A stretch of 12,291 bases of DNA. It comes from JBHELG01 sp046263195. GTDB taxonomy: Bacteria; Actinomycetota; Nitriliruptoria; Nitriliruptorales; JAHWKO01. Shown here in pieces: positions 1 through 6,419 of this stretch (positions are counted from its first letter, which is position 1; each line of letters opens with the position of its first letter). The position numbers and the translations under genes are program-made. The stretch covers positions 1-12,291 of the forward strand of contig JBHELG010000068.1 of assembly GCA_046263195.1 (NCBI GenBank), in the 5' to 3' direction. The notes below the pieces were generated by a model, which was not told where the DNA came from, did not search any database, and was given only the letters and a program-made list of their open reading frames with translations.

Positions 1-101
1 CCGTCGGACAGAACGCGTCCGATCTCCTGCCCGAACGCCACAACGTCCCGGGCCCGGCGAGCCTCAAGCTGAGAGTTGGGCTGTTGCCTTCCGCCGCCCA
101 T
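1..101 (-). CDS. Probable XRE-type helix-turn-helix regulator, N-terminal part (cut by window edge)
   Basis: An open frame starts at ATG 101-99 and runs off the left edge, so only 33 codons are visible. A TGAGG element lies about 7 nt upstream of the ATG, and an in-frame TGA just before it limits the start to this ATG or the CTG before it. The visible peptide is hydrophilic, then helical, with an ExRRARDVVAFGQEIGRVLSD-like stretch. That resembles the lead-in to helix 1 of XRE/Cro-type HTH proteins (FGxxIxxL). The DNA-binding helices themselves lie outside the window, so the family call is an inference. The gene points away from the tRNA-half at 334-376 and would be the last gene of an integrated element if that reading is right. 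It could be another small helical protein. Confidence 0.4.
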   Translation of the reverse strand, partial: MGGGRQQPNSQLEARRARDVVAFGQEIGRVLSD

Positions 102-333
102 CAGGCTGCCTCAGGGCGGCTGGACTGACCTCCTCGTTGTCTCCTAACGTCCTGGCTGCAAAGCCTTTCGGATAACCTCAGGGAGGGCTCTCGCCAGAGC
201 GCATCCTGAGCGCATAAGACGTGGCATGCGACGGCGGAACCTGGCACGCGATGCCATGAGAACGCTGTGAAACTAGAGGTCAGGGGGGATTTAGCGGCAC
301 GGGGGGGCACCGGGTGCCACGGCCCCGACGCGG
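102..333. other. Non-coding stretch between HTH gene and tRNA-half
   Basis: I see no credible gene here. It holds small inverted repeats: GCTCT/AGAGC around 187-200, GGCA/TGCC around 243-255, and GGCAC-CGG-GTGCC at 306-318 directly beside the tRNA half. There is also a G7 run at 301-307. An AGGAGG-like motif on the minus strand near 126-133 has no start codon at a usable distance. If 334-376 is an att site, the small inverted repeats could be integrase or accessory-factor sites, but that is only a guess. Confidence 0.3.
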
Positions 334-376
334 TTCCCAAGCTCGGAACGAGGGTTCGATTCCCTTCACCCGCTCC
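334..376 (+). repeat. 3' half of tRNA-Gly(CCC): probable attachment-site remnant
   Basis: The segment reads as a tRNA from position 32 onward: anticodon loop TTCCCAA (334-340, anticodon CCC), 3' anticodon stem GCTCG, a 4-nt variable loop, T arm GAGGG/TTCGATT/CCCTT (350-366), and the glycine acceptor 3' strand CACCCGC, T, CC (367-376). The 5' half is missing. The preceding bases CGCGG do not pair with GCTCG (CGAGC would), and no D arm with a GG loop is present. The break falls exactly at the 5' side of the anticodon loop, a usual crossover place for tyrosine integrases. In this orientation the inserted element would lie to the left and the native chromosome to the right. The alternative is a degenerate tRNA pseudogene, since a CGGGTG at 311-316 could pair with the acceptor strand. 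Confidence 0.65.
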
Positions 377-478
377 CGTGTAAAGGCCTAGATCAGCGCG
401 CGGACAGCATCGGCCGGACCGCGCCGATCGTGCGGCTTCTCGCGGCAGGCTTCTCTCACCCGTCCGGCTGAGGCGTAC

Positions 479-1615
479 GTGGTCGAAAAGTCCCTCCTGG
501 CAGCGTTTAAAACCCGGGAGTGGCCTGCCGTCCGCGCCTCTCTCGGGCGTCCACTCGCCGTCTACGCCGCCTCACGCGCGGTCGTTCTGCTCACCGCCCT
601 GGCGGCGGTGTCCGGGAGCAAGCTGGGACTGTTGCGGTCACTCGTCAGCTGGGATGGGGCCTGGTACCTCACCGTCACCGTCTTCGGCTATCCCAGCGCC
701 CTCGTCAACCCGCAGGGGACGGTCGCGGGCGCCCCCGCTTTCTTCCCGCTGTACCCGCTCGCCATCCGGCTCGTGGCCTGGCTGACCGGCCTGACGGTCG
801 TACCGGCGGCCGTGCTCGTCGCCAATATCGGGGGGGCGGCTGCGGTCGTACTGTTGCGGGAGCTCACCCGCCGCGTTGTCGACGCTGCGACAGCTGACCG
901 GACCGTCGTGCTCTTCTCTTTCTTTCCTGGAGCAGTCGTCCTCTCGATGGCGTACGCAGAGGGTCTGACGCTCAGCCTCTGCCTCGCCTGCCTCCTGGCC
1001 CTGCAGCAGCGGAGCTGGGCCGCAGCGGGCGCCACCGGTGCGCTCGCCACCTTGGCACGGCCCAATGCCGTAGCAGTCTGCGCGGCCTGCTTCTGGGAGG
1101 CGGCCAGGGTGATCCACAGCGAGCGAAGCTGGCAGGCGCTCGTCGCGCCTCTGCTCGCGCCGGCCGGCTTCGCCGTGTTCATGGTCTTCTTGTGGCGGCG
1201 AACCGGCGAACCGACGGCCTGGTTCTTCGTTCAGCGGCGGGCTTGGCTCGAATCGTTGGACTTCGGGGTGACGACTGTGCGCAACGCCGTGTCCGCCACC
1301 CTGCATCCCGGTGCCAACCTGCATTTCACGCTGACTGCCGCCGCGCTTGTCGTCACCGGGGTCATGCTCGCGGCGCTGCTGGTCTGGAGGCCGCCTGGCT
1401 ACCTCGTCGTCTACGCGCTCACCCTCGTCGGGCTGACGGTCGCCTCGGTGACACTCGGATTACGGCCGCGATTCCTTCTGACCGCGTTCCCGCTCATCAT
1501 GGCCGCGGCCCACTACGTGCGCGGGCCCCTCTACGTCGCGCTCGTCGGGCTGAGTACGGGAGGCCTGATCGCGTTGACGGTCCTGTACGCCGCTTCTCTG
1601 GGCCCGGTGCCGTGA
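479..1615 (+). CDS. PIG-V-like mannosyltransferase (GT-C fold membrane protein)
   Basis: A 378-aa polytopic membrane protein. It carries the PIG-V/GPI mannosyltransferase 2 family signatures: WDGAWY at residues 58-63, followed by a GYP, FFPLYP at 88-93, FFPG...YAE at 148-161 and ARPN at 193-196. Family members are GT-C enzymes that transfer mannose from polyprenyl-phosphate donors on the outer face of the membrane. WDG provides the acidic residue expected near the catalytic site of such enzymes. Bacterial members are common in Actinomycetota, probably acting in envelope glycan or protein mannosylation. The acceptor cannot be told from sequence. The start is GTG 479 with a GAGG about 5 nt upstream. 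The stop overlaps the start of the next gene (GTGA), implying translational coupling with a small lipoprotein. Length and motifs suggest an intact gene. Confidence 0.85.
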   Translation: MVEKSLLAAFKTREWPAVRASLGRPLAVYAASRAVVLLTALAAVSGSKLGLLRSLVSWDGAWYLTVTVFGYPSALVNPQGTVAGAPAFFPLYPLAIRLVAWLTGLTVVPAAVLVANIGGAAAVVLLRELTRRVVDAATADRTVVLFSFFPGAVVLSMAYAEGLTLSLCLACLLALQQRSWAAAGATGALATLARPNAVAVCAACFWEAARVIHSERSWQALVAPLLAPAGFAVFMVFLWRRTGEPTAWFFVQRRAWLESLDFGVTTVRNAVSATLHPGANLHFTLTAAALVVTGVMLAALLVWRPPGYLVVYALTLVGLTVASVTLGLRPRFLLTAFPLIMAAAHYVRGPLYVALVGLSTGGLIALTVLYAASLGPVP

Positions 1616-1869
1616 TCCGATCCACCCTGCTGGCGTCCCTCGTGGTGGCCGTCACGCTGGTCGGCTGCGGGGATCTTGAAGCCGCGTACCGCGACTGCGA
1701 TCCCGCCTATCCCGGGCCGTGCCTTCCCCCACCGCCGCCCGATCTTGACTGCGTCGACATCATCCAGCGCGTCTTCGTCGTCAGCTCCCCCGATCCACAC
1801 AACTTCGACCAGGACGGCGATGGCCTGGGATGTGAGGACCCTGGAGAGCTCGCTCATCGTGGCACCTGA
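1612..1869 (+). CDS. Small lipoprotein with Excalibur calcium-binding motif
   Basis: An 85-aa product starting at GTG 1612, overlapping the mannosyltransferase stop by GTGA. It has a lipoprotein signal peptide: Arg3, a hydrophobic core, and lipobox LVGC with Cys19. A short proline run follows (about residues 43-47), then DCVDI and PDPHNFDQDGDGLGCE near the C-terminus. The DxDxDGxxCE loop is the hallmark of the Excalibur domain, an EF-hand-like extracellular calcium loop closed by a disulfide between the two cysteines. The mature protein should be tethered to the outer face of the membrane. Coupling to a PIG-V-like enzyme suggests a joint envelope function, but the role is unknown. Confidence 0.8.
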   Translation: MIRSTLLASLVVAVTLVGCGDLEAAYRDCDPAYPGPCLPPPPPDLDCVDIIQRVFVVSSPDPHNFDQDGDGLGCEDPGELAHRGT

Positions 1870-1912
1870 CGGAGTCCTCACCCCTCACCGCTCGTCCCGC
1901 TCCGGCCATAGT

Positions 1913-1933
1913 CCCGGGCTCCGCCCACCCGGG
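1913..1933 (+). terminator. Possible hairpin after the lipoprotein gene
   Basis: CCCGGG at 1913-1918 and CCCGGG at 1928-1933 can form a 6-bp GC stem around a 9-nt loop, about 45 bp downstream of the lipoprotein stop. No T-tract follows, so this is only a candidate factor-assisted terminator or processing hairpin. CCCGGG is self-complementary and common in GC-rich DNA. Confidence 0.25.
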
Positions 1934-2024
1934 GAGACCGGGGCGGGCGCTGGCAGTGGTTTCCTCGCCAGGCGGACGGAATTGGGCTGGTAGCACCCTC
2001 TCGGTACCCGGCGAACCTTCGACC

Positions 2025-2283
2025 TCAGCCGCAGACACGTTTCAGCAGGGGGTAGGGATTGACGGCGGCCCCACCTTCCGCGTGCTGCTCGAAGTAGACG
2101 TGGGGCGGCGTCCCCTGCGCGTTGTCCCTGTCGCGTTGTACCGATCAGTTGACCGGCAGAGACGCGTATGCCGTCGGAGACCGCATAGCGCTGCAGATGC
2201 AGGTACCAGTAGGACGTTCCACTGTCGCCTCGCAGGGCAAGCCGAAACCCGCACTCTTGACGAAAGCCCCGGGGGACCTTGGT
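2025..2283 (-). pseudogene. Remnant of M23 (LytM-type) peptidase, frameshifted
   Basis: Two minus-strand frames together spell the C-terminal half of an M23 peptidase. The frame around 2283-2130 gives a core with LALRGDSG, TSYWYLHL and GIRVSAGQLIGT. The frame from about 2128 to the TGA at 2027-2025 gives DNAQGTPPHVYFEQH and GGAAVNPYPLLKRVCG. The family consensus there is GxTGNARGTPPHLHFE...GGGAVNPYPLL, so the match is clear, and the break sits in the GDTGNA loop. In intact enzymes YxHL and HLH hold the zinc and catalytic histidines. Here the second His of HxH is Tyr, so activity would be lost even without the frameshift. Upstream (2284-2438) no frame continues convincingly, so the N-terminal half and signal peptide are decayed or gone. 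A sequencing error could explain the frameshift but not the missing start and ligand. Confidence 0.75.
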
Positions 2284-2438
2284 ACGTGGTGGAGGCGCTG
2301 GCCGAAGCGGAGCGACTTGTCCGGCTCTGGACTACGGAAGCGACGGCCGCACTGTGACCGGTACCGTCAGGCCCGCCTCCGTTGCATGCTCCCCCTGCCG
2401 CACCCATCTGCCGCCCATTGCCGACTCGGCGCAATGCT

Positions 2439-2891
2439 TCAGTCGAGGCGATCGCGCTGCTGACGGCGACGCTCCCCCTGGATCGTCTGCGACTTGTGCA
2501 TGAACTTTCGCAGGCGTTTGTCGAAGTCCTTGTCGAGCTTGCTCTTGCGTACCGGGGGCGGTTGATCCTGCCAGTCCGCATCCGCCTGCTTGATGGAAAG
2601 CTCCACCTTGCCGTCATCGCGGACGGCGAGAACCCTCACCTCGACCTCCTGGCCTTCGGTGAGGTGAGCGTAGATGTTCTCGACGAACTGGGTGTCCACC
2701 TCCGAGACGTGGACCAGCCCGGTAACGGGATCCGCACCTGCAGGCTTGACCTCGACGAAGGCACCGTAGTCCTCGAGACGGACCACGGTGCCTTTGAGGA
2801 TCTGACCTGGCTCTATCGCTGGCTCCTCTGCCTTGCTGCATTCTAGGGTGGGAGGGCGGTCTTGGCTTGACCAAGACCGCCGGAGGGACAC
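2439..2891 (-). CDS. S1 RNA-binding domain protein (YugI/GSP13-like)
   Basis: The product carries one S1/OB-fold domain, starting at EPGQILKGTVV and running through LEDYGAFVEV, GLVHVSEV, EGQEVEVRVLAV and KVELSIKQ. A basic tail follows, KSKLDKDFDKRLRKFMHKS then an Arg/Gln-rich end. A single S1 domain with a basic tail resembles small ribosome-associated regulators such as YugI/GSP13, probably a translation or RNA-stability factor. The start is uncertain. In-frame candidates are GTG 2891 (used here) and TTG 2924, both inside a 50-bp tandem repeat and neither with a Shine-Dalgarno sequence. The only good SD, AGAGGAG at 2829-2823, sits 6 nt before an ATA codon (2816-2814), where a typical family N-terminus would begin. 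Either a rare ATA start or a mutated ATG is possible. The stop is TGA 2441-2439. Confidence 0.8.
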   Translation of the reverse strand: MSLRRSWSSQDRPPTLECSKAEEPAIEPGQILKGTVVRLEDYGAFVEVKPAGADPVTGLVHVSEVDTQFVENIYAHLTEGQEVEVRVLAVRDDGKVELSIKQADADWQDQPPPVRKSKLDKDFDKRLRKFMHKSQTIQGERRRQQRDRLD

Positions 2892-2960
2892 TCTAGGGTG
2901 GGAGGGTGGTCTTGGCTTGACCAAGACCGCCGGAGGGACACTCTAAGGTAGGCGGCGGTC
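2841..2960. repeat. 50-bp tandem repeat (2.4 copies) with internal inverted repeats
   Basis: Copies at 2841-2890 and 2891-2940 match at 48 of 50 positions (differences at 2841/2891 and 2857/2907). A shorter, diverged third copy follows at 2941-2960. Copy 1 contains a perfect 11-bp inverted repeat: GGCGGTCTTGG at 2855-2865 and CCAAGACCGCC at 2871-2881, with loop CTTGA. Copy 2 has the same structure at 2905-2931 with one G-T mismatch. The array lies in the divergent spacer between the S1 gene (minus) and the SDR gene (plus), and overlaps the S1 start candidates. It may be a pair of operators for a dimeric regulator or a hairpin pair in the S1 leader. No T-tract is present, so a simple terminator is less likely. 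Confidence 0.85.
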
Positions 2961-3057
2961 CCAACATCCTCCCGTTCCGCCTGCGCTCTGGTTGTTTTCC
3001 CGGGAAGAGCGGGCCCATGCTCGGGAAGCTCGCGCGATCCGACGAGGAGAATGACGC

Positions 3058-3825
3058 TTGGTTCGAACGGCGATCGTCACGGGAGGAAATTCCGGCATCG
3101 GCAAGGCGACCGCCGTCGCCTTCGCCGAGGCTGGCTACGACGTGGGCCTCACGTGGCATGAGGACGAGTCCGGTCTACAGGGCCCGATCGAGGAGATTCG
3201 TTCCGCCGGTCGCCACGCGGCGGCCCGCCAGCTCGACCTTGCGGACCCCCGCGCGGGTCCTCGCGTGGTGGACGAGCTCATCGAAGAACTCGGTCACCTC
3301 GATGTCTTTGTGAGCAACGCGGGCGTTGCCAAGGGCTCCCCGTTCCTCGAACACGATGTTCAGCTCTTCGAGCATGTCCTGAACGTCAACCTCATCGGGG
3401 CATTCTCGTGCATGCAGGCGGCTGCCCGGCGTCTGGCCAGCCAAGGGAGCGGCGGACGCATCATCGCCGTCACGTCGATCCACGAGCACATTCCCTTGCG
3501 CGACTCCGTGGCTTATTGCGCATCGAAAGGCGGGCTCGGCCTGGTGGTGAAAGTGGCGGCGCTGGAGCTGGCGGCCTACGGAATCACGGTGAACGCCGTC
3601 GCCCCCGGCGAAATCTCGACGAAGATGACCGGACAGCAGGACGAGGATCCCGCAGACCATGACCGCCCGGCCATTCCGTTGGGTCGGCCCGGTCATGCTG
3701 AGGAGATCGCGCGGGCCATCCGCTGGCTCGCCTCTCCAGAGGCTTCCTATGTCACCGGCGAGTCCTTCGTGATTGACGGCGGCCTGCAGCTGATCGCAGC
3801 CGACGCCAACATCGAGCTCGCCTGA
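3058..3825 (+). CDS. SDR family NAD(P)-dependent oxidoreductase
   Basis: A 255-aa classical short-chain dehydrogenase/reductase. It has the Rossmann glycine motif TGGNSGIG (residues 8-15), NAG at 87-89, structural Asn111, the catalytic triad Ser140, Tyr153 and Lys157 (YxxxK), the VAPGEI segment after beta-6, and a C-terminal VIDGG. All key residues are present and the length is normal, so an active soluble NAD(P)H enzyme is expected. The substrate cannot be read from sequence. The TSIHEH and GITVNAVAPGEI segments recall a glucose-1-dehydrogenase-like/YgfF-like subgroup. The start is TTG 3058, chosen because GAGGAG (3044-3049) lies 8 nt upstream and the product then begins at the first beta strand. 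It is divergent from the S1 gene and followed 32 bp later by a ferredoxin gene. Confidence 0.9.
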   Translation: MVRTAIVTGGNSGIGKATAVAFAEAGYDVGLTWHEDESGLQGPIEEIRSAGRHAAARQLDLADPRAGPRVVDELIEELGHLDVFVSNAGVAKGSPFLEHDVQLFEHVLNVNLIGAFSCMQAAARRLASQGSGGRIIAVTSIHEHIPLRDSVAYCASKGGLGLVVKVAALELAAYGITVNAVAPGEISTKMTGQQDEDPADHDRPAIPLGRPGHAEEIARAIRWLASPEASYVTGESFVIDGGLQLIAADANIELA

Positions 3826-3826
3826 T

Positions 3827-3842
3827 CCGGGAGACCTCCCGG
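3827..3842 (+). terminator. Hairpin between SDR and ferredoxin genes
   Basis: A perfect 6-bp inverted repeat, CCGGGA-GACC-TCCCGG, starts just after the SDR stop. No U-tract follows. It could attenuate read-through into the ferredoxin gene or stabilise the SDR transcript end. It is too weak to call firmly. Confidence 0.3.
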
Positions 3843-3857
3843 TAGCCTGTCCGAACC

Positions 3858-4067
3858 ATGTCACTCGAGCTCCAGGTCGATCGTGCCCGCTGCATCGGGT
3901 CGGGAGTATGTGCCCGGATCGCCTCCGGGGTCTTCGAGTTGGACGACGAGGGGATGGCTGTCGTGATCGACGCCAAGGCCGCTACCAGGAGCGAGATCCT
4001 GGCGGCCGCAGAAACCTGCCCGACCTTCGCCATCCTCGTGTTCCAGGACGGAAGACGGCTGCGCTGA
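3858..4067 (+). CDS. Ferredoxin, 3Fe-4S type
   Basis: A 69-aa protein from ATG 3858. Cysteines at 12, 18 and 54 lie in CIGSGVC...CP. The middle cysteine position of a 4Fe-4S site (CxxCxxC) is Gly15 here, which is the pattern of single-cluster 3Fe-4S ferredoxins of Actinomycetota. Also typical are the leading VDRARCIGSG, the DDEG loop and the TCPTFAI end. Such proteins donate electrons to cytochrome P450s or other oxygenases in the cytoplasm. No P450 is in this window, so the partner is unknown. The gene may be co-transcribed with the SDR 32 bp upstream. It ends 32 bp before the convergent dnaB stop. The ribosome binding site is weak. Confidence 0.85.
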   Translation: MSLELQVDRARCIGSGVCARIASGVFELDDEGMAVVIDAKAATRSEILAAAETCPTFAILVFQDGRRLR

Positions 4068-4099
4068 CGTCCACGAGCGGATCTCGCAGGCTTCGTGAT

Positions 4100-5500
4100 C
4101 TACACACGTGCGGGAACGGCCGAGTGGGCCAGGTTCGCAAATTTGGTGTAGTGGTCGAGAAAGGCCAGCTTCACCACACCAGTGGGCCCGTTACGGTGCT
4201 TTGCGATGATGAGCTCGGCGATGCCCTTCTGGTCGGAGCTCTCCTCGTACACCTCGTCCCGGTAGATGAAGCTCACGACATCGGCGTCCTGCTCGAGAGC
4301 ACCGGATTCCCGCAGGTCGGACAGTTGGGGGCGTTTGTCGCTGCGCGTCTCTGGCTGTCGTGACAGCTGTGACAGGGCAACGACGGGAACGTCCAGTTCC
4401 TTCGCGAGCATCTTCAAACCCCGGGAGAATTCCGAGACCTCCTGCTGGCGGTTCTCCACACGGCGGTGTGACTGCATGAGCTGCAGGTAGTCCACGATCA
4501 CGAGGTCGAGGTCATTGCGCTGCTTCATTCGCCGACACTTCGAACGGATCTCCATGAGCGAGATGGACGGCGTGTCGTCGATGAACAGTGGGGCTTCGGC
4601 AAGTCGACCCATGGCGTCCGAGAGCGACGCCCAGTCAGCGTCATCGAGTCGCCCCGTCCGTACTTTCGACGAGTCGATGCGAGCCTCGGAAGACAGGATG
4701 CGATCGACGATCTCCGCCTTGCTCATTTCGAGGCTGAAGATGACCGCCGGCCTGCGCAGCTCTACGGTCACGTACTGGGCGATGCCCAGGCTCAGCGACG
4801 ACTTCCCCATGGCGGGCCTGGCGGCAATGATGATGAGATTCTGCTTGTGCAGACCAGCGGTGAGTCGATCGAGATCGTTGAAACCGGTGGGAAGCCCGGT
4901 GACTTCTGAGCGGTTCTCGTAGCGCCGTTCGATCCGCTCGAACCCCTCGCTGAGGAGCTCTTTCAGTGGGGAGACCTCGGAGGCGATACGTCCCTGAGCA
5001 ACGTCGTAGACGAGCTGCTCAGCCCGATCGACGGTGGTGCTGGCGTCCTCACTGCCCTCGAAGCCGAGCGTGACCACCCTCGTGCCTGCGTCGATGAGAC
5101 GTCGCAGCAGCGCCTTGTCGCGTACGATCCGGGCGTAGTAGACAGCGTTCGCTGCTGTCGGCACGGCCGCGACCAGGTCGTGGATCGCGCTGGCCCCACC
5201 CACGTCGTCAAGCTTGCCGGCTCGTACGAGACGGTCGACGACGGTGATGGGGTCGACGACCTCACCGCGGGCGAAAAGGTCGAGCACCGCTTCGTACACG
5301 GTTCGGTGGGCCGAACGGTAGAAGTCGTCCGGCTGAAGGATCTCGACCACTTCGGCGAGCGCGGCGCGCGAGAGCAGAACTGCACCGAGCACCGCAACCT
5401 CGGCCTCAACATGATGAGGCGGCGTGCGGTCAATGGTCTTCGTTTGGGGGGCGGGGGAAGAAGCGCCCTGTTGCCGCTCGGGACGCTGGTCGACGACCAC
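4100..5500 (-). CDS. dnaB: Replicative DNA helicase DnaB
   Basis: A 466-aa RecA-type hexameric helicase that unwinds DNA at the replication fork. The N-terminal DnaB domain spans about residues 25-130 (PPHHVEAEVAVLGAVL... DDFYRSAHRTVYEA). A linker follows, then the C-terminal ATPase domain from about 195 (TGLPTGFNDLDRLTAGL). Walker A is ARPAMGKSS with Lys233, and Walker B is LVIVDYLQLM with Asp337. SQLSR and the KHRNGPTG segment, which holds the arginine-finger region, are also present. Length is normal for an intein-free DnaB; the Walker A intein insertion site is uninterrupted. The start is GTG 5500 with AAGGAG about 5 nt upstream, 17 bp after the rplI stop. It is the last gene of the rpsF-ssb-rpsR-rplI-dnaB operon and converges with the ferredoxin gene. 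Confidence 0.97.
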   Translation of the reverse strand: MVVDQRPERQQGASSPAPQTKTIDRTPPHHVEAEVAVLGAVLLSRAALAEVVEILQPDDFYRSAHRTVYEAVLDLFARGEVVDPITVVDRLVRAGKLDDVGGASAIHDLVAAVPTAANAVYYARIVRDKALLRRLIDAGTRVVTLGFEGSEDASTTVDRAEQLVYDVAQGRIASEVSPLKELLSEGFERIERRYENRSEVTGLPTGFNDLDRLTAGLHKQNLIIIAARPAMGKSSLSLGIAQYVTVELRRPAVIFSLEMSKAEIVDRILSSEARIDSSKVRTGRLDDADWASLSDAMGRLAEAPLFIDDTPSISLMEIRSKCRRMKQRNDLDLVIVDYLQLMQSHRRVENRQQEVSEFSRGLKMLAKELDVPVVALSQLSRQPETRSDKRPQLSDLRESGALEQDADVVSFIYRDEVYEESSDQKGIAELIIAKHRNGPTGVVKLAFLDHYTKFANLAHSAVPARV

Positions 5501-5517
5501 GTCCGCTCCTTCCCGCG

Positions 5518-6150
5518 CTACATCTCCTGTTCGCTTGCTCTCTGACCACGACGAGTACGTGCGGGCGTCTCCCCGGCCCCGTCGTCCCCGGCAGATGTCT
5601 CGGGTCCCGGCTGACCGCCCTCGTCGCTCTCGGTGACCGCGGCGGCCCTTTCTTCGGACGGCGACCCCTCGGCGCTCGCACCGACCCCTACCGGTGTGAA
5701 TCGACCTTCGGTGTCCACGACTTCGATGGGAAGCTCGGCCGAGACCTGCGGATGGAGGCGCACTCTTACGCTGTAGGCGCCCACCTCCTTGATGGGGTGC
5801 TTGAAGTCGATACGCCGTCGCTCCAGGTCTTGACCTCGTTCCTTCAAGGCCTTCTGCACCTCGACGGGGCCGACCGACCCATAGAGATGCCCTCGTTCGT
5901 CCACCCGCACGGGAATACGAAGCGTCCGCGACTCGAGCGTCTGGCGATACTGCTCAGCCGCGCCGAGGGTCCTCGCCTCTTGTGCCTTACGGGAGCGGGT
6001 GAGCAGTTCGGCCTGCTTCAGCGCCCCCCTGGTGGCCTTGATCGCCAGCCCACGTGGGATGAGGTAGTTGCGGGCGTAGCCGTCCGCGACGTCCACGACG
6101 TCGCCTGCAAGCCCGAGGTTGTCCACCTCCTGCTGCAAGATGATTCTCAC
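5518..6150 (-). CDS. rplI: 50S ribosomal protein L9 with long C-terminal extension
   Basis: A 210-aa product. Residues 1-50 are the N-terminal rRNA-binding domain of bL9 (MRIILQQEVDNLGLAGDVVDVADGYARNYLIPRGLA). The long connecting helix follows, then the C-terminal domain to about residue 147 (LYGSVGPVEVQKAL..., RIDFKHPIKEVGAYSVRVRLH). The family is usually about 150 aa. Here about 60 further residues are Glu/Gly/Ser/Ala-rich and acidic, ending in a short Arg-containing tail, and look disordered. The start is ATG 6150 with AAGGA upstream. It lies between rpsR and dnaB, transcribed with both. The extension has no recognisable domain. Confidence 0.96.
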   Translation of the reverse strand: MRIILQQEVDNLGLAGDVVDVADGYARNYLIPRGLAIKATRGALKQAELLTRSRKAQEARTLGAAEQYRQTLESRTLRIPVRVDERGHLYGSVGPVEVQKALKERGQDLERRRIDFKHPIKEVGAYSVRVRLHPQVSAELPIEVVDTEGRFTPVGVGASAEGSPSEERAAAVTESDEGGQPGPETSAGDDGAGETPARTRRGQRASEQEM

Positions 6151-6177
6151 GCGCGGTCCTTGTGAATCGGCCCGCTG

Positions 6178-6399
6178 TCAGCGGACCGTGTAAGAGATCA
6201 GCGCCATGTCCCGGGCGTTCTTCACGGCGGCGGAGAGCTGGCGCTGATGTTGAGGACATGCGCCGGAGGTGCGCCGCGCCTTGATCTTTCCGCGCTCGTT
6301 CAAATAGCCCTTAAGCGTCTGCAGATCCTTGTAGTCGATGTATTCGACTTTCTGTTGACAAAACTGGCACACCTTGGGCTTTGACGGGCGGAATGGCAT
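6178..6399 (-). CDS. rpsR: 30S ribosomal protein S18
   Basis: A 73-aa bS18 with the conserved core IDYKDLQTLKGYLNERGKIKARRTSGACPQHQRQL and AVKNARDMALISYT. It retains a likely zinc site formed by Cys11, Cys14, Cys48 and His51 (the C+ type of S18). It pairs with S6 on the platform of the 30S subunit. The start is ATG 6399 with an excellent AAGGAG about 10 nt upstream. It lies 20 bp after ssb and 27 bp before rplI. Confidence 0.97.
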   Translation of the reverse strand: MPFRPSKPKVCQFCQQKVEYIDYKDLQTLKGYLNERGKIKARRTSGACPQHQRQLSAAVKNARDMALISYTVR

Positions 6400-6419
6400 T
6401 CGGCTAGCTCCTTGTGTGC

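Noticed and set aside
101..340. 79-aa minus-strand open frame
   Set aside because: Composition is rich in Arg, Ser and Cys with no family features. It overlaps the tRNA-half and has no clear ribosome binding site.
310..376. Complete tRNA-Gly gene
   Set aside because: CGGGTG at 311-316 could pair with the acceptor 3' strand, but only about 14 nt remain for the D arm and the anticodon stem has two mismatches in five pairs. CGGGTG is also part of the inverted repeat GGCAC-CGG-GTGCC.
638..1324. Antisense open frame across the mannosyltransferase gene
   Set aside because: A shadow frame typical of GC-rich coding DNA; the plus-strand protein has clear family motifs.
2042..2617. 191-aa minus-strand open frame over the M23 remnant and S1 gene
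   Set aside because: It is an alternate frame of both; the M23 and S1 signatures lie in other frames.
2841..2960. CRISPR array
   Set aside because: The repeats are directly adjacent with no unique spacers, and the unit is a plain 50-bp tandem duplication.
4790..4830. Intein in dnaB
   Set aside because: The Walker A region reads through without interruption, and protein length is normal for an intein-free DnaB.
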